DNA of 64,000 nt, taken from the NCBI RefSeq assembly GCF_027595165.1, contig NZ_CP097291.1, positions 3,410,001-3,474,000 on the forward strand, read 5' to 3'. The notes beneath the pieces are model-generated. The model was not told the DNA's origin and ran no database searches. It worked only from the letters and a program-made list of their open reading frames with translations. Both the position numbers and the translations under genes were made by a program. This document shows positions 27,275 through 36,385 of the stretch, in pieces (the first letter of the stretch is position 1; each line of letters starts with the position of its first letter). This DNA comes from Providencia sp. PROV188. GTDB lineage: Bacteria > Pseudomonadota > Gammaproteobacteria > Enterobacterales > Enterobacteriaceae.

Positions 27275-27312
27275 ATAATAATAAACGCCATGGGCTGAAT
27301 AGGAGTTTTGAG

Positions 27313-28125
27313 ATGCTACAAGCTGAACGCCACCGATTAATTTGCTCCCATGTTTCTCAACATGGCTCAGCGTTAGTGCGCGATTTAGCTCAACTTTGTC
27401 ACGTATCTCAAGAAACTATTCGCCGGGATTTAACGGTACTAGAACGTGAAAAACGTTTAATTCGTAGTTTTGGTGGTGCGGTTGCCACTGAACAAGATGA
27501 AAGCCCGGTACTGAATGTAATGCCCTCTTCGGTCAAACTCAGTCAAATGGTCGATGGTGCAGAATCCTTTCGTAAGAGAACGGAAGAAAACCCAGATGCG
27601 AAAATGAAAATCGCCAAAGCAGCGTTGAAGTTTATTCAGCCGGGTGACTGCATCATGATGGATAACAGCAGCACATGTTGGTTTCTGGCTAGGCAAATAC
27701 CCGATATCGATATTACGGTGGTCACCAACTCCGTCAAAATCATTCAAGCATTAGCATGCCGAGATCGCGTTCGCGTCATTGGCATTGGTGGAGAATATTC
27801 AGAACGCCATGATGATTTTCATGGTCCTATTTCTGAAAGTATCATCCGTAGCTTTCAAATTAAAACGTTATTTTTATCATGCCAAGGATTCAATATTGAA
27901 ACTGGCGTTCGAGATGGCAGTGAAGTTAATGCCAAATTAAAAAATATTATGATTCAGGTTTCTGAGAATTGTGTGTTATTAGCGGATAATAATAAATTAG
28001 ACCAATATGCTTTTAGCCAAGTTTGTACCTTAAATGATATTAACGTGTTAATTACCAATAAACTTAATGATAAAAACTTCAAACAAGTATTTCCGAAGTT
28101 AAACATTATTGAATGTGATAAATAG
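27313..28125 (+). CDS. DeoR-family transcriptional regulator of the pentulose module
   Basis: A 270-aa protein starting at the ATG at 27313 (MLQAERHRLIC). AGGAG at 27301-27305 decides this over an upstream in-frame start at 27235 that would overlap the 18-bp repeats. The N-terminal DeoR helix-turn-helix reads VRDLAQLCHVSQETIRRDLT, followed by a wing containing RSFGGAVA. The C-terminal DeoRC sugar-phosphate sensor domain has MMDNSSTCWFLARQ, VTNSVKIIQ and VLLADNNKLDQ. The inducer is probably a phosphorylated pentulose. It is divergent from the AraD-type gene and 233 bp upstream of the ABC importer, so control of both is likely. Confidence 0.9.
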   Translation: MLQAERHRLICSHVSQHGSALVRDLAQLCHVSQETIRRDLTVLEREKRLIRSFGGAVATEQDESPVLNVMPSSVKLSQMVDGAESFRKRTEENPDAKMKIAKAALKFIQPGDCIMMDNSSTCWFLARQIPDIDITVVTNSVKIIQALACRDRVRVIGIGGEYSERHDDFHGPISESIIRSFQIKTLFLSCQGFNIETGVRDGSEVNAKLKNIMIQVSENCVLLADNNKLDQYAFSQVCTLNDINVLITNKLNDKNFKQVFPKLNIIECDK

Positions 28126-28358
28126 TATTCAGTGTAATAAAGAGTATTTATATCGATGATAGTCGCAGCGTAACTAAATGAGTAAATTAAGCAATTTGTT
28201 TTTATTTTAAATAACCGAATTACACCAGGCAGCAAAGAAACCTATTAATTAAATTAACGATTAATAGAAATTAATTATATCTATCCGATTAAACAAAACA
28301 TTAACCCTATGTTGATGAGCATGGCTGTATATGCACATCATCTCTGAGGAATATAACG

Positions 28359-29357
28359 ATGAATATGAAAAAATTAGTTTTACCTTGCTTAATGGGCGCC
28401 GCACTGTTTTCCAACATGGCGATGGCTGAATCACAGAAAGCACAAAAGCCATTTACCATGGGTGTTGTGGTGAAAGTGGGGGGGATTCCTTGGTTTAACG
28501 TCATGGAGCAAGGGATCACTGAAGAAGGTAAAAAACTCGGCGTTAATGCATTCCAAGTGGGTCCAACCACCGCTGACCCTGCAGAACAAGTTCGTGCAAT
28601 TGAAGATTTAATCGCGAAGAAAGTCGATGTTATCGGCGTCGTTCCTAACGATGCAAAAGTCCTTGAGCCGGTATTAAAGCGCGCCCAAGAAGCAGGCATC
28701 AAAGTGATTACTCACGAATCCCCAGATCAAAAAAATGCGGATTGGGATTTCGAATTACTGGATACCCAAAGCATGGGCGCTAACCATATGAAAGATATGG
28801 CAGCATGTATGGGTGAAGAAGGTAAATACGCCATGTTCGTGGGCAGCCTGACGGTACCTTTAGTCAACGAATGGGCTGATGCGGCAATCGCTTACCAAAA
28901 AGCACACTATCCAAAAATGCAAATGGTCGATGACCGCTTTGGTGTAGCAGAATCCGTTGATGATTCTATGCGTACTGCAAACGACCTGCTGTCTAAGCAT
29001 AAAGATCTGAAAGGTATCATGTCATTTGGTTCTCAAGGACCTATCGGTGCGGGTCGCGCTATCGACAAACGCCGTAAAAACGCTGAAACCTGTGTATTCG
29101 GTACATTCACGCCGGGTCAAGGTATCAAACTGTTAGAAAAAGGCGCAATTGACGGCGGCTATATCTCTAACCCGAAAGTGGCTGGTCAAGTTTTCGTTCA
29201 AGTCGCTACGGCAATGATGAATGGCGAAGAGATCAAAACTGGCGTCAGCATCGGTGATATGGGTGAGATAAAAGTGAGTGGCAACACCATCCTCAGCGAC
29301 AACCCAGTTAACCTGAATATTGAAAACACCAAAAAGCTGGTTGAAGTCGGTCTGTAA
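28359..29357 (+). CDS. Periplasmic sugar-binding protein of an ABC importer (RbsB-like)
   Basis: A 332-aa precursor with a Sec signal peptide (MKKLVLPCLMGAALFSNMAMA) and a type I periplasmic binding fold. Typical strands are TMGVVVKVGGIPWFNVMEQG, KVDVIGVVPND and IKVITHESPDQ. GAGGAA lies 9 nt before the ATG. The relation is to the RbsB/LsrB/rhamnose-binding cluster, so it could bind a pentose, a pentulose or a polyol. The downstream L-xylulose enzymes favour L-xylulose, L-lyxose or a pentitol, but the ligand cannot be read from sequence. A strong hairpin between this gene and the ATPase gene should raise its expression over the rest of the operon. Confidence 0.88.
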   Translation: MNMKKLVLPCLMGAALFSNMAMAESQKAQKPFTMGVVVKVGGIPWFNVMEQGITEEGKKLGVNAFQVGPTTADPAEQVRAIEDLIAKKVDVIGVVPNDAKVLEPVLKRAQEAGIKVITHESPDQKNADWDFELLDTQSMGANHMKDMAACMGEEGKYAMFVGSLTVPLVNEWADAAIAYQKAHYPKMQMVDDRFGVAESVDDSMRTANDLLSKHKDLKGIMSFGSQGPIGAGRAIDKRRKNAETCVFGTFTPGQGIKLLEKGAIDGGYISNPKVAGQVFVQVATAMMNGEEIKTGVSIGDMGEIKVSGNTILSDNPVNLNIENTKKLVEVGL

Positions 29358-29413
29358 ATTCGCGCTACATAATAAAAATACGACAACAGTATTATTTTGT
29401 TCCACATAGTTTA

Positions 29414-29462
29414 AGTGACAACAGCACCCTATTTAGGTCTGATAGCGGTGTCTGTTGTCACT
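29414..29462 (+). repeat. REP-like hairpin between binding-protein and ATPase genes
   Basis: Perfect 11-bp inverted repeat AGTGACAACAG/CTGTTGTCACT, extended by CACC/GGTG after a one-base bulge. No T-run follows. Such elements in ABC operons protect the upstream binding-protein mRNA or partly stop transcription, giving excess binding protein. Confidence 0.7.
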
Positions 29463-29499
29463 CTGAATCTGACGACACAGTCAACACCAGGACTCCACT

Positions 29500-31005
29500 A
29501 TGACAGCCGAAAAAAACTCCCCACTGATTACGTTACGGGATCTTTCCAAAAGCTTTGGTGGTCATCGTGCATTACGCAATATCGACTTGACGCTAAACAA
29601 AGGTGAAGTTCATTGTTTAGCGGGCACCAATGGCTGCGGAAAAAGTACGTTAATTAAAACCATTAGCGGCGTTTATGCTCCCGATGAAGGTAGCGAAATT
29701 GAAATAGATGGCAAACGATACTCTCGCCTGACCCCAGACAAAGCGCGAGAGCTTGGCGTTCAAGTTATCTACCAAGACTTATCCTTATTTCCTAACTTAA
29801 CCGTGGCAGAAAACATCGCCTTTGAACTGAATTTAAACGGTTATTTTGGTTGGTTTCAAAAAGGGAAAGTGAGGGAAAAAGCGTTACAAATTCTCAAAGA
29901 ACTTGAGTTCACCATTGACCCTGATACCCCAGTGCAGTTTCTCCCCATTGCCCAGCGTCAGCAAGTAGCCATTTGCCGCGCACTGGTTGCGGATGCACGC
30001 TTAGTGATCATGGATGAGCCAACGGCCTCGTTAACTCGCACCGAAGTTAATCAGCTACTTTCTACCGTGAACTACTTAAAAAACAAAGGTATCACCGTTG
30101 TTTTTGTCAGCCATCGGTTAGAGGAAGTAAAAGAAATTTCTGACCGCATTACCGTTATTCGTGATGGGCAAAAAATGGGAACATGGCCAGCAGAAGACCT
30201 GACAACGCGCAAAATCACTGAGCTGATGACAGGGCTTGATATTGTTCATGAACGCAAATCACCCAATAACGCAGAAGAAACTCACACGGTCTTAGAACTG
30301 AAAAACCTCAGCCGTGCTGGGCAATACCAGAATATTTCCCTGTCATTAAAGCGCGGTGAAGTACTGGGACTTTGCGGATTATTAGGCTCTGGTCGTACCG
30401 AGCTTGCCCTTTCTCTGTTTGGGATAACCCGCCCTGACAGCGGCGAAATGATCGTCGAAGACAAGCCAATTATCTTCAAAAATAATGCCCAAGCTATCAA
30501 ACATGGTATTGGTTACGTGTCTGAAGACCGCCTGACACTGGGGGCAATTTTGCAGCAGTCTATCGCCGACAATATGGTGATTTCGATTTTAGATCGCCTG
30601 AAAACCCCTCTTCATCTGATTGATGAGCAAAAATGCCAGCAAATCGTCCAAGAGTGGATCGCGGATTTGGATATTAAAGTGACCGACCCAAACAATGCTC
30701 TCTCCACCTTATCAGGGGGAAATCAGCAGAAAGTGGTGCTCGCCAAATGGATCCTGACGCGCCCTAAAGTGCTGATCCTTGATGCCCCTACCGTGGGGGT
30801 CGATATCGGTGCTAAAGACAGCATTTACAAGCTGATACATCGACTTTCTGGTGTTGGGATCGCCATTTTATTGATCACCGATGAAGCCTCTGAAGCTTTC
30901 TACAACTGCGATCGCATTTTACATATGAAGCAAGGATCTATCGTCAAAGAAATTGTGACGGATTCCATGACTGAGCAACAATTGGAGGAAATCATCAATG
31001 GCTAA
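29500..31005 (+). CDS. Sugar ABC importer ATPase (RbsA-like, two nucleotide-binding domains)
   Basis: A 501-aa ATPase with two fused ABC domains. The first has Walker A GTNGCGKST, a diverged signature region with LPIAQRQQVAICRAL in place of LSGGQ, and Walker B LVIMDEPTAS. The second has a degenerate Walker A (GLLGSGRTE), the intact signature LSGGNQQKVVLAKW and DAPTVGVD. This asymmetric pattern is standard for RbsA/MglA-type ATPases. It overlaps the next permease gene by 8 bp. It energises the adjacent permease pair for import of the presumed pentulose or polyol. Confidence 0.92.
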   Translation: MTAEKNSPLITLRDLSKSFGGHRALRNIDLTLNKGEVHCLAGTNGCGKSTLIKTISGVYAPDEGSEIEIDGKRYSRLTPDKARELGVQVIYQDLSLFPNLTVAENIAFELNLNGYFGWFQKGKVREKALQILKELEFTIDPDTPVQFLPIAQRQQVAICRALVADARLVIMDEPTASLTRTEVNQLLSTVNYLKNKGITVVFVSHRLEEVKEISDRITVIRDGQKMGTWPAEDLTTRKITELMTGLDIVHERKSPNNAEETHTVLELKNLSRAGQYQNISLSLKRGEVLGLCGLLGSGRTELALSLFGITRPDSGEMIVEDKPIIFKNNAQAIKHGIGYVSEDRLTLGAILQQSIADNMVISILDRLKTPLHLIDEQKCQQIVQEWIADLDIKVTDPNNALSTLSGGNQQKVVLAKWILTRPKVLILDAPTVGVDIGAKDSIYKLIHRLSGVGIAILLITDEASEAFYNCDRILHMKQGSIVKEIVTDSMTEQQLEEIING

Positions 31006-31987
31006 TTGGCAAAAACTTCGTCCGCAGTCTGTTGAAGGCTGGCTAATCTGGGTGATCCTCATCATGGTGGTGTTTTTCACCTTAATGAGCCCACAATTTC
31101 TCACTATTCAAAACTTGCTCGACTTAAGCGAAAGCTATGCGGTCACCGGTATTTTTGCACTGGGATTATTTGTGGTACTCGTCACTGGTGGTATTGATAT
31201 CTCTTTCGCCGCCGTTGCCTCGGTTGTCCAATATGTGATTGCCACTTTCTTACTGCAAGGATTACTCGAAAGCCCAACCCTCAGTATCGCCCTTGCGATT
31301 GTCATCGGGATCACCTTTGGGTTGATCAACGCAATTTTGATTTACTCCCTCAATGTGGTGTCGATCATTATCACTATTAGTATGCAATCTTTGCTGTTCG
31401 GCATGCTGATGTGGCTAACCAACGGACACAGTATCTACGACTTACCGGATTGGTGGGTTGATCCTGTCACCATCCTGCCTTTTGAAGTGGATGGTGAATA
31501 TTATCAAATTGGTTTGCCATTGATCGTGATGTTAGGGATCGCGTTTTTAACGTGGATCTTAATGAACAAAACCCACATTGGTCGCCAACTGTATGCGGTA
31601 GGCGGCAGCCAAGAATCAGCTTCACGTATTGGTATTCGCGTCTGGGTGATTTATCTGTTTGCTTACGGTTATCTCGGTGCGATGGCCGCTATCGGCGGCA
31701 TGCTGCAAACCTATCGCATGAGTGAAGTGGTGCCTAGCGCCTTAGTGGGTGGCGAGCTTGATGTTCTCGCAGCCGCGGTATTAGGTGGCGCGAGTTTATC
31801 CGGCGGTCGCGGTAGCGTTATCGGTACGCTTATGGGGGTTTTCCTCATCGGTATCTTGAAAAACGGTCTGAACTTGATCGGGGTGTCTAACTACTTCGTC
31901 AATATCGTCATCGGTATGGTCATTCTTATCGCTATTTGCATTACTCACTACAAAAAGCGTAAAGAAACGGACGTAGGCTTTGTTTAA
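30998..31987 (+). CDS. Sugar ABC importer permease (RbsC-like), first subunit
   Basis: A 329-aa BPD_transp_2 family inner-membrane permease, largely hydrophobic, with about eight to ten helices. Motifs include LVTGGIDISFAAVASV near helix 2-3, RQLYAVGGSQESASRIGI in the cytoplasmic loop and DVLAAAVLGGASLSGGRGS toward the C-terminus, all hallmarks of the RbsC family. It overlaps the ATPase gene by 8 bp at its start and lies directly before the second permease. Two non-identical permeases point to a heterodimeric channel, as in LsrCD. Confidence 0.9.
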   Translation: MANWQKLRPQSVEGWLIWVILIMVVFFTLMSPQFLTIQNLLDLSESYAVTGIFALGLFVVLVTGGIDISFAAVASVVQYVIATFLLQGLLESPTLSIALAIVIGITFGLINAILIYSLNVVSIIITISMQSLLFGMLMWLTNGHSIYDLPDWWVDPVTILPFEVDGEYYQIGLPLIVMLGIAFLTWILMNKTHIGRQLYAVGGSQESASRIGIRVWVIYLFAYGYLGAMAAIGGMLQTYRMSEVVPSALVGGELDVLAAAVLGGASLSGGRGSVIGTLMGVFLIGILKNGLNLIGVSNYFVNIVIGMVILIAICITHYKKRKETDVGFV

Positions 31988-32000
31988 CAGGAATATCACC

Positions 32001-33035
32001 ATGAAAAAACAAGATTTTTTTAAAATTGATGGCTCTGTTATCGGACTGCTTTCAATCTTTTTGGTCGCTATTGCGGCTTTCAGTATCGCCATGCCAGGGC
32101 ACTTTTTTACCCAGAATACCTTTTTAAGTATTACCTTTCAGTTGCCAGAGCTGGGTCTTCTGACCTTCGCCATGTTTGTTCCGATGTTGAGTGGCGGGTT
32201 AAACCTCGCCATTATCAGCACCGCTAACTTGACTGGCTTGTTTATGGCTTGGGTATTTATCAATTACCTGCCTGTTGATGCAGGAACGGGCACGCAGCTA
32301 ATGTGGTTGGTCTTTGCATTAATCGGTGCCACCTTTATCGCCGTTATTATTGGCTGCTTAACAGGGCTAATGATTTCCCATATTGGCGCTCATCCTATTT
32401 TGGTCACACTTGGTTCCATGACTATTATCAGCGGTATTGGTGTTTACCTTACCAAAGGTGCCGCACTCAGTGGGATGCCGCCAGTGGTTCGCGCCATTGG
32501 CTCTGACACCGTTTTCGGTATGCCGATCGCCATGATTATTTTCATTGTGACCGCGATTATTTTGGCTCTGTTTTTAGGTCGCACCCGCCTTGGTAAAAAT
32601 ATCTATATGAGCGGCAGCAACATCAATGCTACGTGGTTTAGCGGCGTGCGTACCGACCGAGTTATGATCGCGATTTACACCATTTCAAGCCTGCTGTGTG
32701 TGTTGGCAGGGCTGATCATGATGGCGCGCTTTAACTCAGCCCGCATGGGATACGGGGATTCTTACTTACTGCTGACCATTTTAGCCATCGTATTGGGAGG
32801 CACAAACCCATTTGGCGGCGTCGGTAAAGTCAGCCGCGTCTTCTGCGCATTGCTCGTTCTGCAAGTCATTGCAACTGGTCTTAGCCTGTTGGGCGTCAGC
32901 CTGCACTTCAATCTCGCGGTTTGGGGCATTACGTTGATCCTCGCTCTCGCCTTCAAATTCTTTAAAGAAAAATGGAGCGCTAAGCGTGCAATGACACGCA
33001 ATCAACGCCTCAATAAAGCATCCGTACAAAATTAA
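32001..33035 (+). CDS. Sugar ABC importer permease (RbsC-like), second subunit
   Basis: A 344-aa permease starting at the ATG at 32001 (MKKQDFFKID), preceded by CAGGAAT; the frame is open 7 codons upstream. It shares the family pattern (MLSGGLNLAIISTANLTG, TRLGKNIYMSGSNINATWFS, VLGGTNPFGGVGKV) but is clearly diverged from the first subunit. It has an extended basic C-terminus (KEKWSAKRAMTRNQRLNK). It is followed 16 bp later by the 3-epimerase gene. Confidence 0.9.
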   Translation: MKKQDFFKIDGSVIGLLSIFLVAIAAFSIAMPGHFFTQNTFLSITFQLPELGLLTFAMFVPMLSGGLNLAIISTANLTGLFMAWVFINYLPVDAGTGTQLMWLVFALIGATFIAVIIGCLTGLMISHIGAHPILVTLGSMTIISGIGVYLTKGAALSGMPPVVRAIGSDTVFGMPIAMIIFIVTAIILALFLGRTRLGKNIYMSGSNINATWFSGVRTDRVMIAIYTISSLLCVLAGLIMMARFNSARMGYGDSYLLLTILAIVLGGTNPFGGVGKVSRVFCALLVLQVIATGLSLLGVSLHFNLAVWGITLILALAFKFFKEKWSAKRAMTRNQRLNKASVQN

Positions 33036-33051
33036 CTTACAGGGAATAAAG

Positions 33052-33921
33052 ATGACTATTTCACGAAAAAATCCGATTGGTATCTATGAAAAAGCCCTTC
33101 CAAAGCACAGTAGCTGGAGCGAAAAATTAGCTATCGCAAAAGCGGCAGGATTTGATTTTGTCGAGATGTCGGTTGATGAAACGGACGAGCGTTTAGCCCG
33201 TCTAGATTGGAGTTTGGAACAACGCTTAGAGTTAGTAGCTGCCATCCAAAAAACCCAGGTACGCATCCCTACGATGTGTCTATCGGGTCACCGTCGTTTT
33301 CCATTTGGTAGCCATGATGCAGATACCCGTCAAAAAGCCCGTGAATTAATGACAAAAGCCATTAAATTGGCTCAAGATCTGGGTATCCGTACCATTCAGT
33401 TGGCTGGCTACGATGTGTATTACGAAGAGCAAGATGAAGGCACCATTGCGCGCTTTGAAGAAGGCATGAAATGGGTCGCTGAAATTGCCGCAGCTTCTCA
33501 GGTGATGTGCGCCGTCGAAATCATGGATACGCCATTTATGAATTCGATCACGAAATGGCAAGCGCTTGCCGATAAAATTCGCTCACCGTGGTTCCAAGTC
33601 TATCCTGATGTCGGTAACTTAACCGCTTGGGGTAGTGATGTGGCTGCCGAGTTAACCAAAGGCATTGAAAATATTGTTGCTCTGCATCTGAAAGATACCT
33701 ACGCCGTAACAGACAGTTGCAAAGGTCAATTCCGTGATGTGCCATTCGGCGAAGGGTGCGTGGATTTTGTGGCACTGTTCAAACAGCTTAAGCAGCTCAA
33801 TTATCGTGGCACCTTCTTAATTGAAATGTGGACGGAAAAAGCCGATGAACCGCTGATTGAGATCATCAAAGCGCGCCATTGGATTGAAGAAAAAATGCAG
33901 CAAGCGGGCTGGGAAAACTAA
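33052..33921 (+). CDS. L-xylulose-5-phosphate 3-epimerase (UlaE/SgbU family)
   Basis: A 289-aa xylose isomerase-like TIM barrel. The family converts L-xylulose-5-P to L-ribulose-5-P. Recognisable segments are NPIGIYEKALPKHSSW, FDFVEMSVDETDERL, MCLSGHRRFPFGS, the metal-ligand regions VEIMDTPFMNS and YPDVGNLTAWG, and ALHLKDT. It lies between the permeases and the kinase gene, 10 bp before the kinase start. With the kinase before it and the AraD-type enzyme after it in the pathway, it completes conversion to the pentose phosphate pathway. Confidence 0.92.
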   Translation: MTISRKNPIGIYEKALPKHSSWSEKLAIAKAAGFDFVEMSVDETDERLARLDWSLEQRLELVAAIQKTQVRIPTMCLSGHRRFPFGSHDADTRQKARELMTKAIKLAQDLGIRTIQLAGYDVYYEEQDEGTIARFEEGMKWVAEIAAASQVMCAVEIMDTPFMNSITKWQALADKIRSPWFQVYPDVGNLTAWGSDVAAELTKGIENIVALHLKDTYAVTDSCKGQFRDVPFGEGCVDFVALFKQLKQLNYRGTFLIEMWTEKADEPLIEIIKARHWIEEKMQQAGWEN

Positions 33922-33931
33922 GGAGCTAACA

Positions 33932-35404
33932 ATGAGCACATTTTTCATGGGTGTCGACCTTGGAGGCACCGTGATCAAAGCTGGGATCTACAGCCCTGAA
34001 GGGCAAGAACTGGTGGTTGCTGAGCACCCTTTTCCCACTGAAAGTCCACAAGCTGGGTTTAGTGAGCGTAATATGGAAACCCTGTGGCAAGTCACCTGCG
34101 GCGTTATCCGTGAAGCTATCGCCAAAAGCCAGTTGTCTGCATCACAAATCGCAGGCGTCAGCTTTTCCTCCCACGGCAAAGGGCTATATTTACTGGATAA
34201 ACACGGAAAACCCGTCAGAAACGGCATTGTTTCTTCGGATTCCCGCGCACAAGCGATTGTCGATCAATGGCACCAAAATGGCACCGCAGAGCAAGCATAT
34301 CCCCTAAGCTTGCAGCAACTTTGGGCATCACACCCCGTTGCCCTGCTAAATTGGTTAAAACAATATGAGCCAGACAGCTATCGCGATGGTCGTTATGTTT
34401 TAATGGTTCACGACTATATTCGTTATCGATTAACTGACCAGCTCACTTGCGAAGAAACCAATATTTCAGGCAGCCAACTCTATAACCCAACAACCTCCAG
34501 TTACGATCCTAAACTCTGTGAATTGTTTGGTATTGAAGAGGCTAACGACAAACTCGCCCCCGTGATTAACTCCGCACAGTCAGCGGGCTGCGTCACGACT
34601 CATGCCGCAAAAGAGTGTGGTCTTAAAGAAGGAACGCCAGTATTTGGTGGGTTCTTCGATGTGGTGGGAGCCGCGCTGTCATCAGGTGTCAGCCAGAAAG
34701 ATAAGCTCAGTGCCGTCGCTGGAACCTGGACTATCTCCACGCGTGTTTTTGATAAAATCATGCCTGCCGATTACCCTTATGTGTGGGGAAAATACTGTAT
34801 TCCAGGCACCTATTTTGTTCATGAAGGAAGTCCAACCTCAGCCAGTAACCTCGCTTGGTTCACACGACACTTTTTCGACCAACGCTTGCAAGATTACAAA
34901 GTACTCAATGCTTGCGTTGCAGAAGGAGCCACACGGCAAAACGATATTCTATTTTTCCCTTGGTTATATGGTTCTAACTACCACAGTAACTTGCATGGCG
35001 GGCTACTTGGGTTAAGCTCCCATCATACTGAAGGGGATATTGCCTACGCCATTTATCAGGGAATTGTGTTTTCTCATTTGCTGCATCAAGACCGTATTGT
35101 TGGCATTGATGACTGCACTCAGGCTATTCGCTTTACTGGCGGTCCAACCAATTCGGCGTTATGGATGCAAATGTTCTGTGATGCCAGTAATTTGCCTCTT
35201 GAAGTGGTGGATGTTCAGCAGTCAGGCTGCCAAGCCGCCGCACTGTGTGCCGCAGTCGGCTCTGGATATTATTCAGGGTTTGATACCGCGATTGCATCAA
35301 GCACACCGAAAATCACCGCGTATCAACCTAACCTTATAGCTCATCAGCAGCTACGGGATAAGTTCGTCCGCTTTAAAGCGGTAGCAGATGCGTTGAGTTG
35401 CTAA
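33932..35404 (+). CDS. lyxK: L-xylulose kinase-like FGGY carbohydrate kinase
   Basis: A 490-aa FGGY kinase starting at the ATG at 33932, with AGGAG 8 nt upstream; the longer frame would overlap the epimerase gene. The N-terminal nucleotide-binding MGVDLGGTVIKAGIYSPEG, the substrate-site GVSFSSHGKGLYLLDKHGKP and the C-terminal IRFTGGPTNSALWMQMFCD are visible. The line-up with E. coli LyxK is good across the whole length (for example LLNWLKQYEPD and FLYGSN-like FPWLYGSN). It phosphorylates L-xylulose at C5. Specificity inside FGGY kinases is hard to call, so related pentuloses remain possible. Last gene of the operon. Confidence 0.85.
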   Translation: MSTFFMGVDLGGTVIKAGIYSPEGQELVVAEHPFPTESPQAGFSERNMETLWQVTCGVIREAIAKSQLSASQIAGVSFSSHGKGLYLLDKHGKPVRNGIVSSDSRAQAIVDQWHQNGTAEQAYPLSLQQLWASHPVALLNWLKQYEPDSYRDGRYVLMVHDYIRYRLTDQLTCEETNISGSQLYNPTTSSYDPKLCELFGIEEANDKLAPVINSAQSAGCVTTHAAKECGLKEGTPVFGGFFDVVGAALSSGVSQKDKLSAVAGTWTISTRVFDKIMPADYPYVWGKYCIPGTYFVHEGSPTSASNLAWFTRHFFDQRLQDYKVLNACVAEGATRQNDILFFPWLYGSNYHSNLHGGLLGLSSHHTEGDIAYAIYQGIVFSHLLHQDRIVGIDDCTQAIRFTGGPTNSALWMQMFCDASNLPLEVVDVQQSGCQAAALCAAVGSGYYSGFDTAIASSTPKITAYQPNLIAHQQLRDKFVRFKAVADALSC

Positions 35405-36385
35405 CCATAATTGCCTCCCTTAACGTTCATTAAAAGGGAGGCATAACCTATCCCCCTCACCAATTATCCCTCTCATTTTAGATATATTTATCTAATAACC
35501 AGACTTTAAATATTTATTTTTTAACATTTTATTAACCAAATTTTTTAGCTTAAAAACCAATCAAATGTTAAATTCTAAAATAAATAAAATTTTTCCCAAC
35601 TAATTAATATGAGCAAATTATCATCAAAATAAAAAAATACATTCGCTCTTTATATGAAAAATGAAAATGCAAAAAATCAGCATAAATAAAATCATTACAC
35701 TTAGTAGTGTTAATAATTACATTTATACATGGATAATTAACAACCGAATACTCTCAAGAATGATGTGGGATTTATTTAGATTAAGGATTGGAAGCAAAAA
35801 AAATTATCAAATAAATAATTAACCTATTATGCCAAGAAAATCACAGTAAAAATAAAAAATCATATTTTTCATACTGATATAAATAAAAATGCGTATAGAA
35901 CAAAAAAGAATCATCTATAACACTATCAGTAAATATACGGTGCAACTAAACGTAAATTAATTGTATGCAAATCCATCAGGTGATTATAAAATAGCTAAAA
36001 AATTTAACTTAACTTTTATTTTTTACGATAAAAACGAAATCAAACTTAATCTAAATTCAGCATAATCAACTGATATTAATTATTTGGCACTTCCTTAATT
36101 TGGGCACTGAAATATTTAACTTATCTGAAATTTAGATATTTACACCTGTACACTTTTACTGACATTCACAATTAAAATTGTCTATTTCTGCTATTGATAA
36201 AATAATCCAAATTGCGACAAACCCCCAACAACACTGACCAGATCAAATAACCCACTCAAACTTTTCACTCAATTTTATTAACAAATACTTTCGATACTTA
36301 ACAATTTCAAAATATATGATAAGATCATCATCTCAATTTGAAATTATTTACTATATAAAAAACAAGATTGTTATTGAGGTTATAG
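35405..36385. other. Very AT-rich 980-bp region upstream of the amino acid deaminase gene
   Basis: Apart from the hairpin at its left end, this stretch shows no plausible coding frame and consists of A/T-dominated sequence with many oligo-A and oligo-T tracts. It should contain the promoter of the deaminase gene. Its composition fits a bent, H-NS-bound or Lrp-responsive control region, but no defined site was identified. Confidence 0.5.
35413..35442 (+). terminator. Probable terminator of the pentulose operon
   Basis: Nine-bp stem GCCTCCCTT/AAGGGAGGC with a 12-nt loop, 8 bp after the kinase stop. No T-run follows, so it may act as a 3'-end stabiliser or weak terminator. Confidence 0.6.

Larger units (their letters stand above)
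26775..27312. other. Divergent control region of the pentulose module
   Basis: A 538-bp gap between the AraD-type gene and the DeoR-type gene. It contains two separate repeat arrays (26965-26994 and 27227-27274) and a CRP-like half-site TGTGATCAATAACTCT near 27136. Most of the rest is AT-rich. The density of repeats marks it as the main regulatory node of the module. Confidence 0.6.

Noticed and set aside
35405..36385. Prophage or mobile island remnant in the AT-rich gap
   Set aside because: No integrase or transposase fragment, terminal repeats or tRNA flank is seen; only base composition is unusual.
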